64,000 bases of DNA from Capsaspora owczarzaki ATCC 30864 (lineage: Eukaryota > Opisthokonta > Filasterea). The notes under the pieces are model-generated. The model saw only the letters and a list, made by a program, of their open reading frames with translations, had not been told where the DNA came from and searched no databases. Below are positions 54,600 through 64,000 of the stretch, piece after piece (positions within the stretch are counted from its first letter, which is position 1; every line of letters starts with the position of its first letter). The stretch is taken from NCBI RefSeq assembly GCF_000151315.2, contig NW_011887300.1, forward strand, positions 871,310 through 935,309, written 5' to 3'. Made by a program: the position numbers and the translations under genes.

Positions 54600-55619
54600 T
54601 TATCGAGAGGCAGTGGTGGGTTCAGGAGCATCTGTTGGCGACGTTGTCAAACTGGGAGACGCGCTACTTGACGCAGCTGCCGTTGGTTCGGCTGGAGCCT
54701 GAGGTTTGTTTTTCGGCTGCCATTGCTTGGGTTGGCTGGGGCCCTTCTGTTTCGGTTGCTTGAGGGCCTTGTCTGAGGCCTCTGCGAGCGACGATAGGGC
54801 GGTGGACGACGCGTTGGGTGTGATATTCCGCGAGGAAGGCGCGGATGAAACTTCTGTTGCCGTATCGACGATAATTGTGACCGGACCGTCATTGATCAGC
54901 TGGACTTGCATCATGGCACCGAATCGTCCGTCTGTTTGTTGCAAAGCACAATTCGGGGTGAGATGGTGAGAGGGTGGAGATTCTTCTGATCAGCCAAAAT
55001 AGCCAGACGACCCAACGAACGGATCAAACTCAAACCTTGGATCCGATCGGGCTGGTATTGCCGCCGCATTTCAGCCAGAAAGTCATTATAAAACTCGCGC
55101 GATTCGGCTGAACCCATGGCAGAGTGGAAATCGGGCTTCTTGCCCTTGTTCAGCGTGGCATACAGGGTGAATTGGGAGACGCAGAGCACGCCCAGGCCTG
55201 CCTCGGTCACATTCAGCTGCCACGGCTTGCCAGTGGACGCAGCGTCGCCTCCCGATCCATCGGCTTCTGGGACGGAGGAGAAGAGCTTGGCGTTGAGGAT
55301 GCGTCGGACTCTGGGACCAAAGAACCACTGAGTGAGACTCCCGCTCTCAAGACGTCGTTACAGCTGCTCTTCAAAGACTACATGCACACTCCAAAAATGT
55401 TGGTACGAGTTTTCGAATTGGCGTACAATAGCTCGAGATCGTCGCGCGTGTCGTTCTTGTGAATCCCGACGAGCACGCACAGCCCGCGTCCAACCGATCC
55501 GACGACCTCTGCATCGACTGTCCAAACATGGGTGAATAATGATCATAAATGAGGATGTTCCTATTGGATTGCTTACCAGTCACACTGGCGCTGATCACAC
55601 GTTGAATCACAGCTCGCAT
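54600..55619 (-). CDS. DTD1: D-aminoacyl-tRNA deacylase (DTD), 4 exons
   Basis: Exons leftward: 55619-55577, 55517-55427, 55310-55036, 54931-54600; 246 aa. The start MRAVIQRVISASVTG, then GRGLCVLVGI, LVRRILNAKLF, GLGVLCVSQFTLYA, KKPDFHSAM and INDGPVTI align in order with DTD1. The SQFTL and NDGPVT (Gly-cisPro) motifs are the active-site signatures of the family. It hydrolyses D-amino acids (and glycine mischarged on tRNA-Ala) from tRNA in the cytosol. After the ~165-residue catalytic core comes a low-complexity Ser/Pro/Lys/Gln tail of about 80 residues; animal DTD1 also has a charged tail but with different sequence. Divergent from ECD across 306 bp. Confidence 0.93.
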
Positions 55620-55925
55620 TGCAAACACAAAGCAAAAAACAACAGCAAAAAACAAACAAACAAACAAACACAAAAAGGGGACTGAGAGAATCTGAGAATC
55701 ACCAAAAAGCACTGATCATCATCGTCATCGTCATCATCGTGATCATTGGTTGACAAACCACCAAGATCATCCCTTCTGATACACAATAAGCCCTGGTTTG
55801 TGATAGAAACTCAGACAGAGAAAGAGAGAGAGAGATCCGATTCAGGTTTATTTCGCTCAGTTAGTCTTCCCATTCATTCATTCATTGTTCAATTTCAGTC
55901 TTTTAACTTGCTTTGCACCACCACC
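55620..55925. other. Divergent promoter region between DTD and ECD
   Basis: 306 bp, with a CAAA repeat near 55655, a CAT/CGT repeat (about 55717-55742), GA repeats (about 55815-55832) and CATTCATT repeats just upstream of ECD. No gene seen. Confidence 0.6.
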
Positions 55926-58403
55926 ATGTCGTTGACTGCAGCGGACGCGGTGCTCGTCGAGCGGAATCGCGCCGTGCTGCAGTCCGTCTTCCCGCGGATT
56001 CGACGACGCCAAGCCACCACCACCACCAGCAACAGCACCAAGACGACGGGTGGTGCATCCACTCATCCCATGACGAGCAAGCGCGAGGAAGACGACTCTG
56101 CGGACGATGAGGACGACTCTGAGGACGACGACGAGGACGACGACCATGCATCCATGCTGGACGACGAGGCGACGTCCCACACGCTCGCTCCCAACGCACT
56201 GGCATACCGCGTGTTCATGGACACTCGACCGACAAGCAGCGCCCACAATCCAGCAGGAGCAGGAGCAGGAGCAGGAACTCAAGCCGACGAGGCAGGACTG
56301 CAGACTGCAGACCACGACCACCCGAGTCTCAGTCTCAGTCTCAGTCTCAGAACGCGAGACTTGCAACATGTGCTCGAGACGACCATCACCGAGTTTGTCA
56401 AGTCAGACCCGGCGGTTCAAGCATTGTGCAGCGACCATCTCTGGCACAAGGATGGACTGAATTTGGCAGTGTTCGAGGACGGCGACAACACTGCCAACCG
56501 AGCTACGACCTCGTCCGCTTCCTTGCCGCGGTTGGAGACAGTACAGTGCTTGGCAGGCGTCTCGTCGTACGGCGATAATGTCGGCGACGAATGGCTGCTC
56601 GTGTACATTCTGCGGGAATTGACAGCACGGATACCAGACTTGACCGTTCAGCTCGCAGACACGAGCGACGGAGACATTTTGCTGATTGAAGCGGCCGACG
56701 AGCTGCCGGAATGGATTACACCGCGAATTGCGCGCAATCGCGTGTTTCTAAGGCAAGGCCGGCTGCACATTGTGCCAACAAAGTATGTGCCTCAAGGGTC
56801 GACATCAGCAGCGTCGAGCTCAAAGAAGAGTCCGGCCACATCCACGTTCCGCTCTCACAATCTCGCCGAGCGATTGGATATTGTGCAAGCGCTCGACATT
56901 CTTCAGCATGCAGCTCCGAGCCATTCATCGGGATCTGCCACCACCACCACCACCACCACCACCACCACCGCCGCTTGGACGCTGGCCAGTGCCAAAATCG
57001 AGTCTTGCATTTGGGCACGACTGGCGCTGGCCGTGCGCGAAGCTACAGAGCACGTCCAGCACGCCCTTGCCCTTTTGCCACCAACAATTGCACATTTAAT
57101 GCACGTGCAGCCCAAGCTGGTTGCTCCTGCTATCGAGGCATTTGTCCAACGCGATTCTATTGATTCTCGAGCCTGTGCCCGCATGAGTCGCTTTCCTGTG
57201 GGCACGTCGCCCGAGCCGTCAATGTCTCCGTCAGATCTTTTGGAGACGCATCGAATTCTTACGCGTGTACGGCTGACTCGAAGTCTATTTGTGCTACTCA
57301 ACTCGCAGCCGCAGTTTGTTCCGCCGCGTGTTTTTGGCGCTGCACCGCCCCCTAGCAACACTGCGGCATACAGCGCGTTTGTACTCGGCGTCAAGATTGC
57401 CTGCGGCTTTGAGATCATGTACGCTATTGCGGACAGGCAGCACAAGCTGTCGGCGCGAGCTGGCCAAGTCGGACCCGCCGTTGCTCCTCCTCGCCAGCAG
57501 TTGGTGGCAGGCTACGTGACGCAAAACTTGGCGCGAGAAATCGACGCTACGCTGCTTGTTCATTTCAATCCCGTTTCTTTGCACCAGTACGACATGTTTG
57601 GCTCTTCGCGTCCGGCGCCAGCTTCCGCGCCAGTCAACACGAACGCGTCCTCGTCAACAGCCGTGCAACAACCGCGACCAGAACCAGGTTCTGTCCTTCC
57701 TCCTGCTCCAGCCGATGACTCGACTGATTGGATGGAGGTTGATCCCGAGCAGCTCGAGCAGCAGATGACCAAGATGCAGACGGCCCTTCAAGAAGTGATG
57801 AAAGCCAGCGAGCAGCAACCAACCACGACCCGCTCGCCATCCTCCAAGGGCGACGGTTCGACGGAAGAGGATGTGCAACAGCTCGGAAAGCTGGCGTCCT
57901 TGCTCAAAGGCGTGCAGTCATTCATGACCAGCAAGTCTGACATTGATGGCGTGAAAACTTCCACAGGGCTCCGCCCAGAGATGTTTGACGACCCGGCCAC
58001 CAGTGAGGACGAGAATTCTTCGGAAGATCAGGATGACCTCAGCGATGAGGACGAAGAGGCGGACGACAGCGGTGATGATGAAGGTGACGAAAAAGTGGCA
58101 GAGGCCATGTTTGGTGACGACGCGATTGACCAACTCCTGGCCGATGATGTCGACCCTCCCCTGAGCGAGCCAGACAACTCCTCCGAAAGCATTCGATCTG
58201 CGATGGAGCATATGGATGCCGAGCTTCGCAATGTGGGACTGCAATGCGTCATTCAACAGGGCGCGCGTGGAAAGCAAACCATGTCTGACGAGCAAATCAA
58301 CCTTGCCATGAACATGCTCCTGTCCCACGAGGCTCAGCAGGGCCGACCCGGCCCATTCACCCATTTGCTGCAGTCGTTCATCGGCGGGCAGCAACCGCGT
58401 TAA
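55926..58403 (+). CDS. ECD: ECD / SGT1 (ecdysoneless) homologue, single exon
   Basis: One exon of 825 codons from ATG 55926, which has a CACCACC leader; an upstream in-frame extension looks like UTR. The conserved core matches human ECD: YGDNVGDEWLLVYILREL (human has FGDNIEDEWFIVYV), ILLIEAADELPEWI, RVFLRQGRLHIVP, a region like QALNII, then RDSIDSRACARM and FEIMYA. The C-terminal half is acidic, with DWMEVDPEQLEQQM and FDDPATSEDENSSEDQDD corresponding to the acidic C-terminus of ECD. Insertions of polyThr, Ser/Leu repeats and acidic runs lengthen it beyond the 644-aa human protein. In animals and fungi ECD acts in pre-mRNA splicing with PRP8 and R2TP and in cell-cycle control; that role is inferred. 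Confidence 0.92.
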   Translation: MSLTAADAVLVERNRAVLQSVFPRIRRRQATTTTSNSTKTTGGASTHPMTSKREEDDSADDEDDSEDDDEDDDHASMLDDEATSHTLAPNALAYRVFMDTRPTSSAHNPAGAGAGAGTQADEAGLQTADHDHPSLSLSLSLRTRDLQHVLETTITEFVKSDPAVQALCSDHLWHKDGLNLAVFEDGDNTANRATTSSASLPRLETVQCLAGVSSYGDNVGDEWLLVYILRELTARIPDLTVQLADTSDGDILLIEAADELPEWITPRIARNRVFLRQGRLHIVPTKYVPQGSTSAASSSKKSPATSTFRSHNLAERLDIVQALDILQHAAPSHSSGSATTTTTTTTTTAAWTLASAKIESCIWARLALAVREATEHVQHALALLPPTIAHLMHVQPKLVAPAIEAFVQRDSIDSRACARMSRFPVGTSPEPSMSPSDLLETHRILTRVRLTRSLFVLLNSQPQFVPPRVFGAAPPPSNTAAYSAFVLGVKIACGFEIMYAIADRQHKLSARAGQVGPAVAPPRQQLVAGYVTQNLAREIDATLLVHFNPVSLHQYDMFGSSRPAPASAPVNTNASSSTAVQQPRPEPGSVLPPAPADDSTDWMEVDPEQLEQQMTKMQTALQEVMKASEQQPTTTRSPSSKGDGSTEEDVQQLGKLASLLKGVQSFMTSKSDIDGVKTSTGLRPEMFDDPATSEDENSSEDQDDLSDEDEEADDSGDDEGDEKVAEAMFGDDAIDQLLADDVDPPLSEPDNSSESIRSAMEHMDAELRNVGLQCVIQQGARGKQTMSDEQINLAMNMLLSHEAQQGRPGPFTHLLQSFIGGQQPR

Positions 58404-58581
58404 CATTTCGTTGTTTTTTCTCTCTTTGCAACGAACTTGCAACCAACAGCGCTATGCCACGAGTGAGATGTTTGAAATAACAAAAGCAAAACGCCTGGTA
58501 GTTAAAAATAAAACGCCTTAATTCACAACAACATTTTCAAGAAATAAAAAACCTAAACAACGACTCAAGACAGATACCCGC
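58404..58581. other. Short convergent spacer
   Basis: 178 bp between the ECD stop and the coiled-coil gene stop; A/T-rich, with AATAAA-like signals on both strands (for example 58507-58512). Confidence 0.6.
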
Positions 58582-61500
58582 TCACACCATGTTGCCAACA
58601 TCAGCCGGAGGCCAGGTAGATGCAACTGGGCCTGGATGCGCCAAGACCTTGTGCAGAGCCGTGAGGTTGGCATGGAGGCGGCGAGCGTTGCCTTCGAGCT
58701 GCCGAGCATCCTGCAACCCGGCTCCCACTTCAGGCTCAACATCCGCCAGCACCAAGTCAACCAGGTCATGCACATAACCAGGTACTTCTTGGCTGCTGGA
58801 GGAGCTGCCTTCACCTCCAATCGTGCTGGCGGCAAAGTAGCGTGCTGCTTCTTCGCGAGCCAAACGCGTCTGTGTGTCGTACTCGGCAAGGCCAGCCTGC
58901 AGCTTGGCGTCAGCTTGTGTAACACCTGCCAGGAGGAGTTGATTTGTGTCGCCAGAGGGCGATTTCGGGGTCCACGGAGCACCCAGGCCTCGCTGTTGCG
59001 GCTGCTGCTGCATTCGGGATTGCAGCAGCTCGTGCAGCGCCGAATTGTCCCCTCGTAGTTGTTTGAGTTCTTGGAGCAGCTGCTCCCGTGAGAGGGTTTC
59101 GTCCACATCACGCAGAGCCTCTTGGACGAGAACGTCCCAGCGTGAGACAAACGCTTGTTTTGTCTCAGAGTTGATGCCGCCCTTCCCACTCTCACGGAAG
59201 GCAGAAGTGGGCATTGCCTCGATGTGCTCCAAGCCCGAGGGAGGTGCGGCAACGGGCTTTGAAGAATGAGGAGATGGTTGACTTTGAGGAACACTGACAG
59301 GTTGTTGATGTTGTTGTTGTGCTTGCTGTCGTTGCGCTTGCGCCAAATCGAGTTGACGCTGTTGCTGCAATTCGAGCAGCTGCTGCCGCAATGCGCTCAC
59401 CTCCGCTCGCAGTTGCTGCTCTTTTTCATCCACGTCCTGCCGCCCAGTCGGAGTGGCCTGCACATTCGAGGCTGCCTGTTTCAACTCGTTCTGATAACGT
59501 GCCGTCGTACTGTCAAGTTGGTCTGCATGCTGCTGCATGACAGTTTGCAGTTGCTCTTGGTAGACTTGCAGCTGTTGCCGCTCACGAACCTGAACAAGTT
59601 CGAGCGCTTGATCGTGCTGTTGTTGTTGTTGCTCTGCTGCCTTCTGGTTGGTTTCAAGCTGCTCATCTCGGGCTTCGATCTCGAGGGTTTGCAGCTCCAT
59701 TTCGGCAGTAAGTCGTTCGACTTCCAAGGTAAGAACGCTGCGCTCCTCGGCCAGCCGATCGGCAATAATTTGCACATCAGCAAGCTGCTGGCGTTGGTTT
59801 GCTTGGAGGTCGAGATGTTGTTGCTGGTGCTCGGCATGCATCAGTTTTAGCGCTTCCAGCTCTTTCTGCAAGGACTGGCTGTTCTGCTCGGCTTGCTGAA
59901 GCTGGGTCGTCAGAATGTCGATCGCAGCTTCACCGCCGGCATGTGTCGTCTCTTGCTGTTCGAACTGCGCTGCCAGTTGGTCTCGGTCTTGGTGCGCCTG
60001 CTCCAGATCTGCTCGCAAGTTGGCAACCTCAGCTTGGAGCGCTGCCTCCTGGTCCTTGGACAGGGCCTTTTGCTGTTCGAGCTGTGTTGCCAGCTGGTCT
60101 CGGGCTTTGTGCGCCTTCTCGAGATGTCCTCGCATGTCGGAAACCTCAGCTTGGAGCTCTGCTGCCTGATCCTTGGACTCGGTCGCTTGCTGTTGGATGG
60201 TGTGCAGCGACTCGTTGGCCACAGTTGCAGCCGCGTTGGCGCTTTGTGCGGCTTCCTCGGCGGCCCTGCGCTGACCAATCGCATCTTCCAGCTTGCGTTG
60301 GAGCCGAGCAATGTGTTGCTGGCTCTCGAGCGCCAGCTGCTCAATCTCTTGCTCTTGAGAGGCATGGAGCTGCTGGAGCTGAACAAGTTGCCCTCGGGCT
60401 TGCTCGAGATCGTTGTTGTTGCCGAGCGTGGCGCTGCGTTGCTGGGTTTGCAGTTGCTCTACGTGCTCTCGCAACTGGGCCATTTCGCTTTCGAGAGCAA
60501 GCTGGAGTGTCTGTCGCGCGGCGTCGCTTTCCGCTTGCTGGGCCTGTTGTTGCTGTTGGAGTTGTGCGGCGTGTTCTTGTCGCAATGCCACGAGATCTGC
60601 AACGTGCTGGGCGTCTGCCGCGCGCCATGCATGGGTTGTTTCTTCGAGCTTTTGTTTCAGGGCAGCCAGGGCAGCAGCATCGGCCGCAGAAGTTGTCGCA
60701 GGTTGCGCAGGCGTAACGGGCGCAAGGGGAGGAGCAGCAGCAGTAGCAGCCGCCGCCTTTGCAGCAGCGGCGGCGACAACTGTCGATGCGGCAGCAGCGC
60801 GTTCGCTCTCCTTGACGCGCAGAGTGAGTTGTTTGACCGTCTCTTCCATGCGACGCACAAGGTCCTTCTTTTCTTCCACCAGTGCCGACAGCTCGGCGAT
60901 GCGGCTTTCGCGCTCAACTAGAGCTTCGCGGTGTTCACGGAAGGCCGCCACAATTTCGGGCCTGTCGGGAAGATTGGGGGGGGGGCGGCGGGGGAAGAGA
61001 TGGAGATTGAGAGATTGGTTTCAAACGCACACAAAACCATCGTCGCGCAAATTATCCAAACTAGAGCGAACTTACTTTGAGTTTGCACCATCGGGGCGCT
61101 GCTGCTGCTGCTGCTGCTGCTGAGAGGTCGCGCTGGTGAGCTTGTCTTGAAGGACTGCTCGTTCGATGCGGACGCTTTCGAGCTGCTCGTGCGTCGCCCG
61201 CAGCTCGTTTGCGAGCCGAGTCCTATCAACATTGAGCTGCTCAATCAACTCTGAGCGTTTCATGTCGACGTGGGCCAGCAGCTGGTCTGGATCGCTTGCT
61301 TCGTCTGCTGCAGCATCTCCGCGGCGTTTTCCGGCTTGCCTGCTGTTGGCCTCGTGGAGTTTGAGCTGGAGTGCCTTGACGCTCCGCAAGAGGTCAATCT
61401 TGTCAGCATACAGCTTGTCCTTTTGNNNNNNNNNNNNNNNNNNNNNNNNNNNNNNNNNNNNNNNNNNNNNNNNNNNNNNNNNNNNNNNNNNNNNNNNNNN

Positions 61501-62253
61501 NNNNNNNNNNNNNNNNNNNNNNNNNGCTCTCGAGCTCGAGCAGCATTGCGCGCAGCTGGTCGCGCTCGTCCACGATCGCATTGTAGCTATTCATGTGCAG
61601 TGCGAGCAGTTCCGCGCGCATGGATTCCTGCTGGAGATTCTTCCTGAGTGCTTGGATGATCTTGTTGCTACTACTTGTGTGATGGTGCTGATGCTGCGGC
61701 TGCGGATGCTCCACAGTAGTAGGAGTTGAGCCAGCGCCAGAGTGGGACGACATTGGCGTGTCCATCCGCGCATCGTCAAAGCGAGTGATGGCGTCCACAC
61801 TGGATGGTCCAGCTCCAGCTCCAGTTCCAGCTCCAGTTCCAGCTCCAGCTCCAGCTCCAGTTCCAGCTCCAGTCGATGGCGGCGGCGGCGGGAGGAGGCT
61901 CAGCGGGACTGAATTGGCATAGGAAGTCGTATTGTACTGCGACTGGTACTGCAGCTCATGCCCTTGCCCTTGTTCATGGTCATGATCATGATCATAGCTG
62001 TGCTCTTGATGGTGCTGATGCTGATGCTGATGCTGATGGTGCGATGGCGGTTGCTGCTGATCTGCCCTGCTGCTGCTGCTGGCTGGAACAAGTCAAACCC
62101 AGTCATCGCCCCAGCCATCGCCCCGCCGCCAAAGCCCCCAAATGCATACGGAGCACCACTCGAAGCAGATCCAAAGTAGCTGCCGAGCGACGGCGCGTGG
62201 GAAGGCGACAACGCTGACGGCTTGCTGGAGGAAGAGGATGAAGACGCCCACAT
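58582..62253 (-). CDS. Long coiled-coil protein, interrupted by assembly gap
   Basis: The last exon runs 60961-58582 and is preceded by 61076 upward to about 62083. The N-terminal exon starts at ATG 62253 (MWASSSSSSSKPSAL) and probably ends at a GTATGC donor near 62152, the next acceptor being CCAG near 62083; this join is inferred. The order is: Ser-rich head; His/Gln and Asp/His repeats (about 62060-61970); GAGTG repeats (61876-61802); then ~1,000 residues of heptad-patterned coiled coil rich in Gln, Glu, Ala and Leu from about 61680 on. The C-terminus is more globular (VPGYVHDLVDLVLADVEPEVGAGLQ). The 100-N gap (61426-61525) lies inside the coiled coil; flanking frames agree but the true gap size is unknown. 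It could be a tether, golgin or cytoskeletal linker; no orthologue is recognised. Confidence 0.75.
61426..61525. other. Assembly gap (100 N)
   Basis: Exactly 100 N, a conventional placeholder for a gap of unknown or estimated size, within a coiled-coil coding exon next to repetitive Gln codons. Confidence 0.99.
61802..61876 (+). repeat. Coding hexanucleotide repeat (CCAGCT/CCAGTT)
   Basis: Alternating CCAGCT and CCAGTT units; on the minus gene strand they encode a Gly-Ala/Gly-Thr repeat in the head of the coiled-coil protein. Confidence 0.9.
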
Positions 62254-62443
62254 TTGTCAGAGTCGAGTCTGAGAAAGTAAGCAAAAGTAAATAAGAAGAA
62301 AAACACAAAAGGTAAGACTGAGGAAGTTCGCGTTCGTCTCGTCTCAGACTCTTTGACTTTGGGCTGGAATTTCAGTCATTTTGTTCAACTTTCGTGTTAA
62401 ACACTTTTAAATCGTTCTTATTTATACGCGTTTGCTCATCAAC

Positions 62444-63193
62444 ATGTCTGCGAACAAGTACAAAACACCAGCCTTCGTGACGTCCTCTGATGATGATGAA
62501 GCTGGTCTCGCTGCTGCTGCTGCTGCAGACGCTGATCCAGACCGCCACGCGCTGCCGACGGGGAAGCCACCCAAGGAGGATCTCCGCTCAACCGTACCGC
62601 TCTCTTGTTTGCTGAGCCTGCCCTTGGTCGATGAGAACTGAAATGGGGGGGGGGGAATCAAAAGCGCGGGAAAACACAAGATTGCGCGCCAAAAACGCTC
62701 ACTTCTGCTCTTGTTTGGCTTGCAATCAGGCGGCTGCGGGTGCAGGTGCTGCTGGGACTGGCTTCAAGACGTCCGATGGCATTGCATTCAATGTGAGCGT
62801 GTTTGTGTTGCGCGGCTTGGGACTTGGGGGACTTGGGGGACGAGACCTTACCAATCCCAATGCAATCCCACTCAAATCTCTCTTGCAACAGCTTATTCCC
62901 AATGGAAAGCGTCGCATCACAGTCCGCCGGTTTTCGGGTAAAAAGTACGTCGACATCCGCGAGTTTTACGACGACGATTCCGGCGAGCTCAAGCCAGGCA
63001 AGAAGGGTACGGAAAAAAAAAACACCTCAGAGAAGTCTGAGACGTTTCGGACGTGCGTTTTTCGCGCTTTCCACGCCTGCTCATTCCAATGATCGCTTGT
63101 TTCGTTGGTGCAGGCATCATGCTCAACGAGGAGCAGTTTACAGCATTGCTTGGCATGGCGGACAACATCCGGAACGCATTGCAAAAGATTTGA
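62444..63193 (+). CDS. SUB1: SUB1 / PC4 transcription coactivator, 4 exons
   Basis: Exons: 62444-62593, 62730-62792, 62892-63006, 63114-63193; 135 aa. A short acidic/Ser N-terminus with a polyAla tract precedes the PC4 ssDNA-binding domain. That domain contains KRRITVRRFSGKKYVDIREF (human [20 protein letters not shown]), GELKPGKKGIMLNEEQF and a closing NIRNALQKI helix. The KPGKKGI.L..EQ signature is diagnostic. The protein binds single-stranded DNA and promotes RNA polymerase II (and III) transcription and genome stability. The domain is complete and of usual length. Divergent from the coiled-coil gene by 190 bp. Confidence 0.93.
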
Positions 63194-63338
63194 ATCGGTT
63201 TCACTTTGTTTGAATGGTTTCAAAAGGTGTTTCTGGTCTGTGCTATCCTGTATCATACACAACGATTTTTCATCAAAAAAAAAAACAAAGCGAAGCAATC
63301 TCAAAACAAACAAACAGTGGTGGTGGTGGTGGTGGTAA

Positions 63339-63997
63339 TCAATCGGTTTTCATGGGCATCGTGCGAGGCTGCGCGAATAAACTTTGACTGGTTGCTGGTG
63401 AGCCGTGCGACGAGACTCGCGCGATATTATGCACGAGATCGACTGCAGCTGTTGGAGAATCAAACGACACGTCAAGGCCGCGGTCTCTGAGCAGTCTGTT
63501 GGTCGTGCAAAAGTACCGAAAAGCAGCGGCGGGCAAATGAGAAACGTCAAGGACAGACAGCAATGCAAACACACAACCACTACTTACGCGCTGATCTGAA
63601 GAGTCAACAGTTGAGACTCTGATGACAATCGCTGCTGCGCATCTTTGCAAACATTCAAGGCCTCCTGCACAAGCCGAGCAGTCAGTCACTCTGTTACGGC
63701 ATTGTTCCTCGAACAAACAAACGAACGAGCAAGCACCAACCACCTCACCTTCTCACGCTCTAGCTGAGCTCGGAGCTCGAGAAGCTCGCCCGGTGAGCCA
63801 AGCGACGCAATCATCTTGAATGCTTTGAGATAGGTGTGCTGCACAAGCGTTGCCAACGCGCCAGCCGCCTGAAAGCTATAGGCCGCATCGGAAGTGTTGG
63901 GGTCGGAGAGCTGCTCAATGTACTGCATCAAATCCCGGTCTTGTTCAAAGTTGGACACGGGCGGCGCTTCGTCAGACAGCGGGCAGTACAGCGCCAT
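63339..63997 (-). CDS. Small hypothetical helical protein at right edge, 3 exons
   Basis: Exons leftward: 63997-63749, 63664-63588, 63495-63339; GT-AG ends and phases agree, giving 160 aa from the ATG at 63997. Only three bases remain to the right, so an upstream part cannot be excluded. Residues ~20-110 are mostly helical, with a likely coiled coil across the first intron (LELRAQLEREKEALNVCKDAQQRL). The C-terminus is short and polar. Small soluble protein with no recognised family; subunits of larger complexes often look like this. Convergent with SUB1. Confidence 0.6.
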
Positions 63998-64000
63998 CGC

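Noticed and set aside
55746-55925. N-terminal extension of ECD upstream of 55926
   Set aside because: The in-frame stretch lacks a good Met and reads through simple repeats; ATG 55926 has a strong CACCACC context.
59799-60716. Long open frame on the + strand opposite the coiled-coil gene
   Set aside because: It is the mirror of Gln/Glu/Leu-rich coiled-coil codons on the minus strand; composition is abnormal and the minus frame is clearly the heptad-patterned one.

Overview
The window is a piece of a compact, intron-rich eukaryotic genome. Twenty protein-coding genes lie on both strands with little space between them. Introns are mostly 50-150 bp with GT-AG ends. The coding regions are rich in polyGln, polySer, polyAla and polyHis tracts, and runs of 18-32 T or A occur near several gene starts. 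The gene set (RAF-type kinase, ORP5/8-like lipid-transfer protein, SGK-like kinase, SPT6, SPO11, NIPSNAP, TMEM267, ECD, SUB1/PC4 and receptor-like proteins with tyrosine-rich tails) points to a unicellular relative of animals, most like a filasterean such as Capsaspora. That placement is inferred from gene content; no rRNA is present to test it. I saw no tRNA, rRNA, CRISPR array, or recognisable transposon or virus-like element.

Layout. 1-2253 (-) is a bromodomain protein running off the left edge, followed by 2.5 kb without a gene. 4781-8471 (+) is an ORP5/8-like oxysterol-binding protein. 9083-13243 (+) is a RAF-family kinase, convergent with SPO11 (13542-16192, -). 16567-18907 (+) is a C2-domain SGK-like kinase. 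19391-21569 (-) is an unrecognised multipass membrane protein, 21731-22195 (+) a small orphan, 22495-23493 (-) TMEM267. 24483-28011 (+) is a secreted beta-helix/Cys-rich/Ser-repeat type I membrane protein lying between two diverged direct repeats. 28793-35475 (+) is SPT6. 35894-39531 (-) is an LRR-kinase whose LRRs are encoded by thirteen consecutive 84-nt exons. 40031-43109 (-) is an unrecognised, probably mitochondrial protein. 44921-48370 (+) is an LRR receptor-like protein built from roughly 72-nt LRR exons with a Tyr-rich tail. Then come NIPSNAP (48905-50370, +), a VWA protein (51271-54459, +), D-aminoacyl-tRNA deacylase (54600-55619, -), ECD/SGT1 (55926-58403, +), a coiled-coil protein containing a 100-N gap (58582-62253, -), SUB1/PC4 (62444-63193, +) and a small orphan at the right edge (63339-63997, -).

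The neighbours form no operon-like pathway. Themes recur: transcription and chromatin (bromodomain, SPT6, ECD, SUB1), signalling kinases (RAF, SGK-like, LRR-TKL) and cell-surface proteins (24.5-28.0 kb and 44.9-48.4 kb) that share a related Ser-rich VMSV stalk before the membrane segment. The most interesting structures are the periodic LRR exon arrays, the phosphotyrosine-type tail on the LRR receptor, a RAF kinase with no visible Ras-binding domain, the paired repeats flanking the beta-helix gene, and a set of short perfect tandem duplications (two of exactly 43 bp in introns, one of 22 bp that breaks a reading frame). Several single frame breaks in otherwise intact genes may be consensus errors in the assembly.
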